Shown here in pieces: positions 17,901-26,001 of a stretch of DNA of 64,000 bases. A model generated the notes under the pieces. That model had not been told where the DNA came from, did no database searches, and was given only the letters and a program-made list of their open reading frames with translations. Origin of the DNA: Saccharopolyspora spinosa NRRL 18395 (GTDB taxonomy: Bacteria; Actinomycetota; Actinomycetes; Mycobacteriales; Pseudonocardiaceae). How positions within the stretch are numbered: position 1 is the first letter of the stretch; every line of letters begins with the position of its first letter. The stretch is taken from NCBI RefSeq assembly GCF_000194155.1, contig NZ_GL877881.1, positions 212,611 through 276,610 of the forward strand. The letters are read 5' to 3'. The translations under genes were made by a program, and so were the position numbers.

Positions 17901-20899
17901 AGGTTGCCTGGTAACGGGTGCCCCTCACCTGGCACCCAATCGGGGGGAGGTCGATGTCCGTGTACGACAGGTTCGTCCACGGGTTCGGGAAATGGGGTGA
18001 TGCTCTTGGCTTGCTGTGGTGGGTTGGGCGGCGGGAGTTCGTGGGCGCCGCCGGGCGGTGGATACGGTTTGCCGTAGTTCGCGCCGAGCAGGTCCACTGT
18101 CATGCCGGGTTTTTCGTCCATTCGGGGTTCCTCGATCGGCGTGAACGGGCACCACAGTGCCTCGAAGTTCAGGGGGATACCGCGCACGGCGAGCTGGGCC
18201 AGCCCTTCGTGCAGGGCGGTGACCCCGTCGGTGCGGGCGTGATCCAGGCTGACCGACAGGTGTTCGCGTCCGGCCAGAATGTCGCTGGTCAGCCTCGCGA
18301 GGGTCGCTCCCGCACCGACCTCGACGAACGTACGGACACCGTTGGCGTGCATGGTCTCGATCTGGTCGACGAACCGGACCGGCCGTTGAAGGTGGTCGGC
18401 GAGGCGGTCCCGGATCGCGTCCGGGTCGGGCGGGTAGCGATCGGCTTCCGCGTTCGAGTACGCGTCGATTCGCGGCGGCTCGAGGTCCACAGCCTCAAGG
18501 GACTCGCGCAGCGGTGCATGGGCGGAGTCCATGAGCGGGCTGTGGAATGCGGCGGCCGTGGTCAGTTTCCGGGCGGCTCGGCCAGCTTCGGCAAGCCGCT
18601 TCGCGAGCCGGTCGATTGCCTCGGTGGTCCCGGACACCACGACCTGTTTGGGTGCGTTGTGGTTGGCGATCCACAACTGGCCGCCGAGATCCGCGACGAT
18701 CGAGCGGACGTCATCGATGGGGCCTGCGACCGCGAGCATAGCTCCTTGTGAAGTGGCGGCGTCCCGCATCAGTTCTCCGCGCTTGCGTGCAAGCCTGATG
18801 AGTGTCTCGGCGTCGTAGCAACCAGCGACGTGCAACGCAACCAGTTCGCCGAAGCTGTGCCCCGCAACAGCATCCGGCGAGACGCCCAAGGTGCGCAGAA
18901 CTTCCAGCAACGCAAGGCTTTGCACCGCGAGAGCCGGTTGTGCCCATTCCGTGCGGGTCAGCCGGCGGTCTTGTTTAGCCCGCTCGTCCTCGGTGAAGAC
19001 GGGCGGCGGGAACACCACGCGGTGCAGCGCGACACCGTCGAAGCAGATTCCAGCGGCCAAGTCCCACGCACTCCTGGCGGCCGGGTGCAGCATCGCCAAC
19101 TCCGCGCCCATCCCGACGTACTGGCTCCCCTGCCCAGAGAACAGGAGTCCCAGCTTGCCCGGATCGATACGGCGAGGCGCATAGTAGACACCTCGCGGGG
19201 CGGACAACGCCGTCTCCGGATCCGCTTCGATGCGGTCCGCCGCCGCTTCCAGCTTCGCGGTCAGATCGGCTTCGGTGGTCGCCACGATTGCCAGTTTGGA
19301 CTGGGCGGTGTGGTCGAACGCGCCTTGCGTCTCCCGCGCGATCGTGGCCAGCGGGCGGGAGACACCTGAGCTTGCCCGGCACGCGCGCACAAGCGCCTGC
19401 GGGGAATCGGCCGAGAACAGAACCAGCTCGGACGAGGCTGCCCTGGTCAACTCGGGCGCACGGCTCTCCGACCCCGGCGAGGGCCGGTACTCCTCCAAGG
19501 TGACGTGAAAATCTGTTCCGCCGAAGCCGAAGCTGGACACGGCAGCGCGCCGGGGATGGCTGCCGTCGCTGATCCACGGACGTGCCTGGGTATTCAGGTA
19601 GAACGGGCTGTCGGCGAATCCGAGTGCCGGATTGGGACGGTCGACCTTGATCGTCGGTGGCAATACCTTTTGACTCAATGCGAGCGTGGCCTTGAGCAGA
19701 CCGGCAGCGCCCGCTGCGTTCTTGGTGTGGCCGATCTGCGACTTCACCGAGCCAAGCGCACACCACTGGGCGTCGGACCGTCCGGCCGCACCGAACACAG
19801 CTCGAAGGGCGGCAAACTCGGCAGCGTCCCCGGCGGCAGTTCCAGTGCCGTGCGCCTCGACGAGCTCCACCGTTTCCGGACCGTAGCCGGCTGCGTCGTA
19901 GGCCCGGCGAAGCGCCCTGGCCTGTCCTTCGGGAACCGGCGCGTAGATGGAGCTGCCCCGCCCGTCCGAGGCGGTGCCGATGCCACGGATGACCGCGTGA
20001 ATCCGGTCGCCGTCGCGCTCGGCATCTTCGAGGCGGCGAATCGCGAACATGACAATCCCTTCCCCGAGAACCATGCCGTCGGCATGGTCCGAGAAAGGTC
20101 GGCAATCGCCAGTTGGAGAAAGCGCAGGTGTCTTGCTGAAGCAGGTGTACATCACCGGATCGTTGAGCGTGTCCACCCCGCCCGTGATCACCAAGTCGGC
20201 CTGACCGGTGGCGAGTTCGTTTGCCCCGCTGGACAACGCTGCCAACGAGCTCGCACACGCGGCGTCCGTGGTGTAGTTGCTCCCGTGCAGGTCGAACCTG
20301 TTGGCGATCCGCCCGGCCACGACGTTGCTGAGCAAGCCAGGCAGGCTGGCCTCCTGCCACGGGACGTAGCTGGCCGCGATTCGATCGCAGATCGCCTGCG
20401 CCTGGTCCTCGGCGATGCCGCTCTCCCGCAACGCCTTCAGCCACACCGGCCGCTGGATACGACTTCCCATCGTGGTCAGCAGTTCCAGTGACGACGTACC
20501 GAGGATAACGCTCACCCGCTCGCGATCCACACCTGACAAGCCGGTAAGGCCCGACAGCAGTTGTTCGGCTGCCACGAGTGCAAGCAGTTGACTGGTGTCG
20601 GTGGCTTCCAACATCTTGGGGGGAATGCCGTGAGCGAGCGGATCGAACGGCACCGGGGAGAGGAACGCGCCGCGGTGCGCATAGGTCTTGTCCGGTGCCG
20701 CCGGATCCGGGTCGTGGTGGTCCTCGACCAGCCAGTGCGTCGCGGGCACCTCGGTGACCTGGTCTTCTCCCGCCACAGCAGTGCGCCAAAATCCGCTCGG
20801 ATCGGAAGAACCGGGCAGCAGCGCGCTGACCCCGACTACCGCGATCGGCGGCGTGATCCTCGCTGTCGCCTCGGGCATGGCCTTGTCCTCCGGTGTCAT
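14909..20899 (-). CDS. PfaA-like synthase: KS-AT-ACP-KR-DH
   Basis: A 1996-residue iterative synthase. Ketosynthase 15-470 has Cys215 (DAACASS), His350 (EAHGTGT) and His391 (IGHTK). Acyltransferase 580-900 has Ser682 (GHSFGE). A proline-rich linker leads to one acyl carrier domain at about 1145-1220, Ser1181 in LGIDSIKRVE, the sequence type of PUFA and enediyne synthases. Ketoreductase spans about 1265-1720 (GGARGVT 1458-1464, Tyr1644 in SDYGMANE). A polyketide-type dehydratase spans 1740-1990 (His1749 in DHSVAGTTVVP, Asp1911). Most PUFA synthases carry four or more tandem ACPs, so a single ACP is unusual. The start at 20899 lies 39 bases after the PfaD-like stop. The product chain cannot be predicted from sequence. 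Confidence 0.9.
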   Translation of the reverse strand: MTPEDKAMPEATARITPPIAVVGVSALLPGSSDPSGFWRTAVAGEDQVTEVPATHWLVEDHHDPDPAAPDKTYAHRGAFLSPVPFDPLAHGIPPKMLEATDTSQLLALVAAEQLLSGLTGLSGVDRERVSVILGTSSLELLTTMGSRIQRPVWLKALRESGIAEDQAQAICDRIAASYVPWQEASLPGLLSNVVAGRIANRFDLHGSNYTTDAACASSLAALSSGANELATGQADLVITGGVDTLNDPVMYTCFSKTPALSPTGDCRPFSDHADGMVLGEGIVMFAIRRLEDAERDGDRIHAVIRGIGTASDGRGSSIYAPVPEGQARALRRAYDAAGYGPETVELVEAHGTGTAAGDAAEFAALRAVFGAAGRSDAQWCALGSVKSQIGHTKNAAGAAGLLKATLALSQKVLPPTIKVDRPNPALGFADSPFYLNTQARPWISDGSHPRRAAVSSFGFGGTDFHVTLEEYRPSPGSESRAPELTRAASSELVLFSADSPQALVRACRASSGVSRPLATIARETQGAFDHTAQSKLAIVATTEADLTAKLEAAADRIEADPETALSAPRGVYYAPRRIDPGKLGLLFSGQGSQYVGMGAELAMLHPAARSAWDLAAGICFDGVALHRVVFPPPVFTEDERAKQDRRLTRTEWAQPALAVQSLALLEVLRTLGVSPDAVAGHSFGELVALHVAGCYDAETLIRLARKRGELMRDAATSQGAMLAVAGPIDDVRSIVADLGGQLWIANHNAPKQVVVSGTTEAIDRLAKRLAEAGRAARKLTTAAAFHSPLMDSAHAPLRESLEAVDLEPPRIDAYSNAEADRYPPDPDAIRDRLADHLQRPVRFVDQIETMHANGVRTFVEVGAGATLARLTSDILAGREHLSVSLDHARTDGVTALHEGLAQLAVRGIPLNFEALWCPFTPIEEPRMDEKPGMTVDLLGANYGKPYPPPGGAHELPPPNPPQQAKSITPFPEPVDEPVVHGHRPPPDWVPGEGHPLPGNLVKGSTHPVSDPWLDALRETQRQASEAHATYQRVMAETHLAFLRMSEAALGGLSSGGVPQPAPGGLSSGGVPQAAPGGFSPASVPEAAAVQPAVPPWDHAGYTVPQVPSAPPEPVGVPVPAPDPVAPSYNAYPASVENPPSEPDSNGVDVALLLEVVAEKTGYPLSVLDAGMELESDLGIDSIKRVEILSAVRERVPDLAEVDPALLGAAGTLGEVAELLGAGDSGVAHVGAEPAAPQEVTPSDKPTELTRHAVSARRAPAAGFALPGLIGASIAITEDGTGVAEPLAAELVAHGVRAFVTADVPGDTDGVIFLGGLRAGSAEEAIAVNRDALRVARAMVAGHSESPRVFVAVQDTGGDFGLSGSAPERVWFGGVAALTRTAAKEWPGTAVKAIDCERGGRSGAELARAIARELLTGGAVTDVGLTADGVRTVLHHAVAPFGDSWTDVIGPDSVIVISGGARGVTAMAARALAAARKPKVVLLGRTPLADEPTYLRGVSGEAAVREAVAEHLRTSGEPPAPQRIRSEAARVLSCREIRATLDALESGGSPARYLPVDVRDSAALTEALAEVRAEWGPITGLVHGAGVLADKTIKDKTGEQFDYVFGTKVDGLRTLLDVTAEDPLDLLCVFSSVAACYGNAGQSDYGMANEVITQIAAAERAKRPGCLVRTIAWGPWDGGMVDASLADRLRASGVQLIPLEAGAKAFVDEVLGARDPVQVVCVAGTFPKAEPGAAGEIVVTDRSHPYLADHSVAGTTVVPVAMVLEWFTAAAHLPGTSGTAALRDLDVLRKITLDHFAGDGDIVRISCEAGGSLVLHGTGELPHYRAQLGYRQTAVSIETAVGAPRRWDVPAGLDAFGDSPIYDGYLLFHGPAFQALRSVDGVSAAGAVGTVVGARVLGWPDEHRYTDPAAVDGGIQLATLWAERALGTAALPMGVGEFRLHRPGMLDGAGTSVIRAGEVHSAHAECDLQLCAADGTPVAELHRLRLVARPDGAPRGR
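15380..15407. repeat. 28-bp perfect palindrome inside the PfaA-like dehydratase
   Basis: The arms read GACCGCAGTTTCAA and TTGAAACTGCGGTC with no spacer. The core TTTCAATTGAAA resembles the TTTCAATGGAA cores seen at 12775 and in the mobile repeats. It encodes TAVSIETAVG in the DH domain and keeps the frame. Confidence 0.85.
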
Positions 20900-20938
20900 C
20901 GGGGTTGTCGAGATCAGGACCCGTGAGTCAGTGGCTTC

Positions 20939-22513
20939 TCATGTCAGCCTGCGCGGCGTGAAGCGGAAAGCCGTCGCGGGCACCGGCACCCCGTAGGTGC
21001 GCAGCTGGTGGGCTCTGGTCACCACCGCCGCACCTTCCAGCAGATTGCGGGCGACCTGCACGACACTGCGGTTCGCCGGATCTTCGAGGAAACTGCCGGC
21101 CACCCAGCGGTTGAACGCCCCCGTTGCCGGCCCGCACCAGAGCTGGTAGTCGGTGCGGCGCGGCGTCTCGCCACGGATCGCCCACCAGCTCGACCTGCCC
21201 AGGTACCACCGGAACACCAGCGCCATGCGGTGTTTCGGATCGGCCTCAGCGCGAGAAAGCTCGTCAGGATCCCGTTCCAGCCAGTAGCGCCGGGTCTCCG
21301 CCCAGATATCCGCGATCGTGGCGCCCAGCACAGTGCGTTCGAGCTTTTCGGCCTCGCGGGAGGGGATTTCGTCGAACGACCGATACTGGCGGTAGATCTG
21401 GTACAGCTGGTTGGCACGCGGGCCGAACATGGTGCCCTTGCGGAGCACCTGCACCTTGGCGCCAAGCTCGAACATGTCTGAGGCTGGTGCCATCATGACG
21501 TCCGCGATGTCGGCTGCCGCGAGCATTTCCTTCGCCTCCGCCGAGATTCCGGCCTCCAGGCAGGTCTGGTTCACCGAGCCGGTAAGCACATAAGCCGCTC
21601 CGGCCGCAAGGGCCGACGCGACGCCCTGGGGCGTGCCGAGGCCACCCGCAGCACCGATCCGAACGTTGCGCCCATGCCGGAAGCGGGTGCACAACGCATC
21701 GCGCAGCTCCATAATCCGGGGCAGCAACGATCCAAGCGGCCGGTTGTCGGTATGCCCACCGCTGTCCGCCTCCACGGTGATGTCCTCGGCGACGGGGACA
21801 TGCTTGGCAAGTTTGGCTTCGTCAGCGGTGATCCGGCCATTCAGGACCAGCTCATCCAGCAGGCCCTGCGGTGCCGGGGCGAGGAACTTCTCCGCGACCT
21901 CCGGGCGGGAAACCTTCGCGAACAGCCGTGTCCCGCGAACGATCCGACCACTGCGGTCCGTTCGCAGTCCGGATGCTGCCAACTGGACCGCGGTAGGAGT
22001 CAGATCCATGAACGCGGAGGCGGAAACCGCCGGCACCTGCTCCCGGAGGAGCATGTCGACCAGGTTCCTCTCCCACGCCGGATTCTGTGGTGCGTGGATG
22101 AGGTTCACTCCCCAGTTCTGCCGTCCCGGCAACGCTTTCCGGAGATTCTGCACCACCGCCGTTACCTTCGGAACGGGGATACCGGCGGCGCCGAAGAAGC
22201 CGAGCATGTCCGCCCGTGCCATGACGATCACCAGCTCGGCGGTCGCGATTCCGTTCGCCATTTCGCCCGCGACATAAGGAAACCGCGTGCCATGAACCTC
22301 GTTAAAGGACCGGTCACCCAGCCATTCCGGGTACAGCGGCGGCAAGGTGGCCAGGACACGCCGACCGCGCGGGTCGCCGACGATGGCGCCGATTCCGTTG
22401 TCAGGCGTCGCGACGATCTGGACTTCTTCCCGAATCCTTGCCGCCACGTCAGCAAGCGACTCCCGCGCTCCGGGCGGCACGGCGGTGGGAGCAGTGGTCG
22501 AGGACATCTTCAT
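20939..22513 (-). CDS. pfaD: PfaD-like trans-acting enoyl reductase
   Basis: A 524-residue FMN-dependent enoyl reductase of the PfaD/nitronate-monooxygenase fold, expected to reduce selected double bonds during chain growth on the synthase. Visible features are the TIM-barrel stretch around PAVSASAFMDLTP, the HVPVAEDITVEADSGGHTDN block, IGAAGGLGTP with AYVLTGSVNQ, and the PfaD-specific C-terminal region containing QVLRKGTMFGPRANQLYQIY. Length fits the family. The ATG at 22513 overlaps the upstream stop (TGATG), so translation is coupled to the fusion protein; GTG at 22516 is an alternative. Among PUFA loci it corresponds to Pfa1 of myxobacteria, encoded just before Pfa2 as here. Confidence 0.92.
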   Translation of the reverse strand: MKMSSTTAPTAVPPGARESLADVAARIREEVQIVATPDNGIGAIVGDPRGRRVLATLPPLYPEWLGDRSFNEVHGTRFPYVAGEMANGIATAELVIVMARADMLGFFGAAGIPVPKVTAVVQNLRKALPGRQNWGVNLIHAPQNPAWERNLVDMLLREQVPAVSASAFMDLTPTAVQLAASGLRTDRSGRIVRGTRLFAKVSRPEVAEKFLAPAPQGLLDELVLNGRITADEAKLAKHVPVAEDITVEADSGGHTDNRPLGSLLPRIMELRDALCTRFRHGRNVRIGAAGGLGTPQGVASALAAGAAYVLTGSVNQTCLEAGISAEAKEMLAAADIADVMMAPASDMFELGAKVQVLRKGTMFGPRANQLYQIYRQYRSFDEIPSREAEKLERTVLGATIADIWAETRRYWLERDPDELSRAEADPKHRMALVFRWYLGRSSWWAIRGETPRRTDYQLWCGPATGAFNRWVAGSFLEDPANRSVVQVARNLLEGAAVVTRAHQLRTYGVPVPATAFRFTPRRLT

Positions 22514-25500
22514 CACTTCTCCAGCAGCGTCTCGTCGAGCACTTTCCGGAAGGTCGCGGCCAGCCCGCGCAGGTCAGCCCCGCCGATGATGGTGAAGTGG
22601 TTGCCGGGCACCTCATGCACGCGCAGTCGAGCCATCGGCACCGACGCCCAGCCGTTGTGCGGATCACCCACCGGTATCGCTGGTCGCCGCGCCTCACCGA
22701 ACACCGGCGGAAAAGGTTCGACAGCGCGAAGCAACGTCATGGACAGATCAGACGGCCGAGGCCGGTAGGCGATGTTGGCTTCCAGATTCGATTGGAACAC
22801 CGGCAACAGCCGATCGAGTAGTCGATCCGCGGCGACCGCGCCCATGATCCGAAGCTCCCTGCTGACCAGCTCACGGCACTGGGCCGGTGTCAGCGCGGGA
22901 TCCACCTTCAACGCATCCCCTCGGGCTCCCGACATCGCCCGGTGCACCGCCACCAACTCCTCCAGGGCGGCACGCTCATCCCAAACCGGTGCGGTCTGCC
23001 CGCCGTGCGGAAGGTAGCTGTCGATCCCCACCACTTCCGCGACCTCAGCCCCATCACGCCGCAACCGGCAGCCGATCTCGTACGCGACCAGACCACCGAA
23101 CGAGTAGCCACCAACGACGTAGGGACCACGCGGCTGGACCGCGCAGATGTCCTCGAGGTACCGGTCGGCGAGTTCCTCGACGGTCTCGAGTGCCGGCTCG
23201 CTGCCGTCATATCCGGGGGCTTGAAGCCCGTAGAACGGGTATCCTGGGCCCAGCTCTTCGGCCAGCGCCTGTAACTGATGTGCTGCTCCGACCGCGCCTC
23301 CGATGCAGAAGAAGGGCCGTGGCGGAGTCAGCGCAATAGCCAACATCGGTTTCCGCGCGATCTCACGCCGGTCCGCGTGCTCACCGTCCATCAACGTGAC
23401 CAGTTGGTGTGCAACCGCTTCCAGGGTGGGATGTTCGAGCAACAGCGTTGGCGGGACGCGGAAGCCCAGCCAGTCGGACAGCTCGGCCTGCAAGCCGGTG
23501 GCCGTCAGCGAGTCGAGCCCGTAGTCATCCAGCGGGGCCTGTGGGTCGATCCCGGCCACGGGACAGCCGAGTCCGGCCGCGAGCTGCCGAGTCAGCCAGT
23601 CCAGCAGCTCGGCTTCGGACCGCACCCGGTGTCGCGGTGCGCCGAGCCGGTCTTGCCCGCGGCTGTCGCCGGCCACTGGAGCCGCGAAGTAGCGGTGCGC
23701 GAGATCCTGAGCATAAGCCACATTGGTCTCGATCAACTCGAAACCCAGGAGACTCCCGACGTGGTAAGTATGTCGGTCTCCTTGCATGCGCTCGAGGCGA
23801 TCGAGAACACCGTCCTTGAGATCCGCGGCGCGGAAGTGCGGCATGAACGGCCATCGTCCGGCGACCAGCACCTCGGTAACCTGACCACCCATCGCGGCCA
23901 CGTCAGCACGAAGCTGCCGGACGATGTCCGTGGTGTCCAGGCCTTGTGCCCCGTAGGAGTAGCAGGTGTAGACGTCCGAGTCGGCATACCGGTTGTGGTA
24001 GGCGACGCAATGGCCGGGTGGCGGTGCCGCCTCCTTGGTGCGCACGAGATACATGCCGGCTCTGGGCAGTCCGGAAATCCGGCAAAGCACGGTGTAGTAG
24101 TCGATCGTGCGTACCCTCGACGCGATATCCCGCTCGTCGGCGGTGGCGTCGAGCACGTCGACGACCTTGTCGAGCGGAGCGGACAGGACGAGCGAATCCG
24201 CATGTACAGTACCGGAATCGGTGTGCACGACGACGCCGCTGGATTCGCGTTCGATCGATGTGATGCGCGTACCGGTGCGCACATCGGAAAGACTGTCGGC
24301 AACCCGCTGCCAGAGCCTCCCGAAGCCGCCGGATACCGTGAATGGTCCGGCATGGCCGGTGGTTTGCGGACCGACGGAAACCAGACCGGTCATCTCGGCA
24401 TGTTTGACGAAATACAGCGCAGGGACATCGTCGTGCGGATAGCCGTATCCCGAAGCGGTGTAACCGGATCCGAGCGATTCCGTCATACCCAGGAGATCGT
24501 TGCCGACCACCCAATCCGATGTCGGCTGAGACAACGACACCGCAGAGTGCGCCAGGCCGGGCGTCGCGATGCCTGGATAGGACTGCTCCCGCAGTTGCGT
24601 GTACCTGGAGAACTCCGATCTCCGGAAGAAAGCTGCACCCGGCGATCGGCGAAACCACCGGTCGGCGTCATATTCGTAGGTCGCTGTGGCTTCCACCGTG
24701 TCGAAACCGAATTCTGCCGCCAGTTCGGCAAACCGCTCGTAGCGCGGTGTGCAGATGTGGGCGCCCAGATCGTAGGCACGCCCGTCGACGTCGACTGAGA
24801 CGGACTTACCACCGACGACCGGCTCGCGCTCCAACACCACCACGGTGTGCCCGAGGCGCTCCAATTCACGCGCGACAGTCAGCCCGCTTGGGCCCGCACC
24901 GACGACGCAGACTGTTGAGGTGCGAGGCCCCCTTGACCCAGTTACTTGGTCATGGGTGCCCCTTGCCTCAACGCGCTCCGTCCGCGCGGCGTGCATCTTC
25001 CGGTAGATCAGGGCACGGGCGTGGTTCACCGAGGCCGTTTCAAGCGGCGACCGGGCGAGCGCGATGCCAAGACCTTCCGGGGCCTCAGCAGGGTCGAACA
25101 CGAGGGCTTTCGCCGCGTCGGTGTTGAGCACGGCGTCGAACTGCACTCGCGCGATCGTGTGGTGTCCCGCAGTCCACACGGCCGATGGATCGAGCGCGGC
25201 CTGATTGCCGTCGGTGGAGTCGGTCACCGGATGCAGCTGAATTTGCAGCAGTGCACCGAATCCGCCGGTCGAAACTTGCTCGACGAGCTCATCCCGGAGG
25301 GCAGTCGGCGGTCGCCGGTCGGCAGGATCCCTGGCGAGGAAATCCGGTGGCACGGGCGGAAAAATTCGATGGTCAGCGACGTGCTGTCCGCAGTCGGCCG
25401 TGTCTTCCGCTGGTACGAGCCGATAACGCGCCAGCCAAGGACGCCCGGTGGCGTCCACGTGCACGCGCGGCGCCTGCGAGTGGTAGTGGTACCGCATGAA

Positions 25501-26001
25501 CGAGACCGGATCCCGGACCTGCTCCCAAAGCAGTTGCCCGGCGCGCGGACTAGCCCGCACCATGTCCTGGCGGTCCTGATCGTTTCCCAGTAGGAAGCGC
25601 ACGAAGGCCGCGGCATGGCCGGCGAAAAGTGCGCGACCGGTGTTCAGCGTCAGATTGAACAGCGACCCCCCGGAACCAGCGGGATCCAACCACAACAGCG
25701 ACGCACCACGGGTTCCGGGCGCGATGTCGTCCGACGATTCACCGTTGCTGTACCTGGCAATCAGCGGGTACTGCTTGCCGGCCGCGAAGAACGGGTGCAC
25801 GGAGATACCCGCGGCGTCAACGAACTTGATATGCCCGCGCACACAAACGCCTGCACCGTGGAAGAGGCGTTTGCCGGTTGAGGTCAGCACGGTCTGGAAT
25901 TTCCGGAGCAGTGCGGTGAAGTCCGCGTCGATGTCGTGCAGTCGCGGATCATCCGGCCCGGTGCAAATCCACAGGCCCGGGACCAGAAGTTCGCTACTCA
26001 T
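22513..26001 (-). CDS. Catalase-like / PUFA-isomerase-like / ACP / thioesterase fusion
   Basis: A 1162-residue four-part protein. Residues 1-345 are a catalase-related haem domain: distal His48 (RLFHGAG), ARYSNG, Asn120 (LNTGRALF) and R329-xxx-Tyr333 (RALIYRKMHAAR), which align with the distal His/Asn and proximal Tyr of catalases and coral allene oxide synthase. Residues 363-775 are an FAD amine-oxidase-fold domain (VVGAGPSG; VGGKSVSVDVDGRAYDLGAH) whose end, RWPFMPHF and LERMQG-RHTYHVG, parallels the Cutibacterium acnes polyunsaturated fatty acid isomerase. Residues 790-870 are an acyl carrier domain (Ser831, YGLDSL). Residues 895-1162 are a thioesterase (Ser967 GYSFGG, Asp994, His1135). ATG 26001 is chosen because it overlaps the FAAL stop (ATGAGTAG); longer upstream frames lie inside FAAL. 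The activity is inferred. Confidence 0.85.
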   Translation of the reverse strand: MSSELLVPGLWICTGPDDPRLHDIDADFTALLRKFQTVLTSTGKRLFHGAGVCVRGHIKFVDAAGISVHPFFAAGKQYPLIARYSNGESSDDIAPGTRGASLLWLDPAGSGGSLFNLTLNTGRALFAGHAAAFVRFLLGNDQDRQDMVRASPRAGQLLWEQVRDPVSFMRYHYHSQAPRVHVDATGRPWLARYRLVPAEDTADCGQHVADHRIFPPVPPDFLARDPADRRPPTALRDELVEQVSTGGFGALLQIQLHPVTDSTDGNQAALDPSAVWTAGHHTIARVQFDAVLNTDAAKALVFDPAEAPEGLGIALARSPLETASVNHARALIYRKMHAARTERVEARGTHDQVTGSRGPRTSTVCVVGAGPSGLTVARELERLGHTVVVLEREPVVGGKSVSVDVDGRAYDLGAHICTPRYERFAELAAEFGFDTVEATATYEYDADRWFRRSPGAAFFRRSEFSRYTQLREQSYPGIATPGLAHSAVSLSQPTSDWVVGNDLLGMTESLGSGYTASGYGYPHDDVPALYFVKHAEMTGLVSVGPQTTGHAGPFTVSGGFGRLWQRVADSLSDVRTGTRITSIERESSGVVVHTDSGTVHADSLVLSAPLDKVVDVLDATADERDIASRVRTIDYYTVLCRISGLPRAGMYLVRTKEAAPPPGHCVAYHNRYADSDVYTCYSYGAQGLDTTDIVRQLRADVAAMGGQVTEVLVAGRWPFMPHFRAADLKDGVLDRLERMQGDRHTYHVGSLLGFELIETNVAYAQDLAHRYFAAPVAGDSRGQDRLGAPRHRVRSEAELLDWLTRQLAAGLGCPVAGIDPQAPLDDYGLDSLTATGLQAELSDWLGFRVPPTLLLEHPTLEAVAHQLVTLMDGEHADRREIARKPMLAIALTPPRPFFCIGGAVGAAHQLQALAEELGPGYPFYGLQAPGYDGSEPALETVEELADRYLEDICAVQPRGPYVVGGYSFGGLVAYEIGCRLRRDGAEVAEVVGIDSYLPHGGQTAPVWDERAALEELVAVHRAMSGARGDALKVDPALTPAQCRELVSRELRIMGAVAADRLLDRLLPVFQSNLEANIAYRPRPSDLSMTLLRAVEPFPPVFGEARRPAIPVGDPHNGWASVPMARLRVHEVPGNHFTIIGGADLRGLAATFRKVLDETLLEK

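Noticed and set aside
18975..20789. 604-codon minus-strand frame overlapping the PfaA-like gene
   Set aside because: Same-strand out-of-frame shadow; the KS domain residues lie in the other frame.
23278..24798. 506-codon plus-strand frame
   Set aside because: Antisense of the isomerase/ACP part of the fusion protein.
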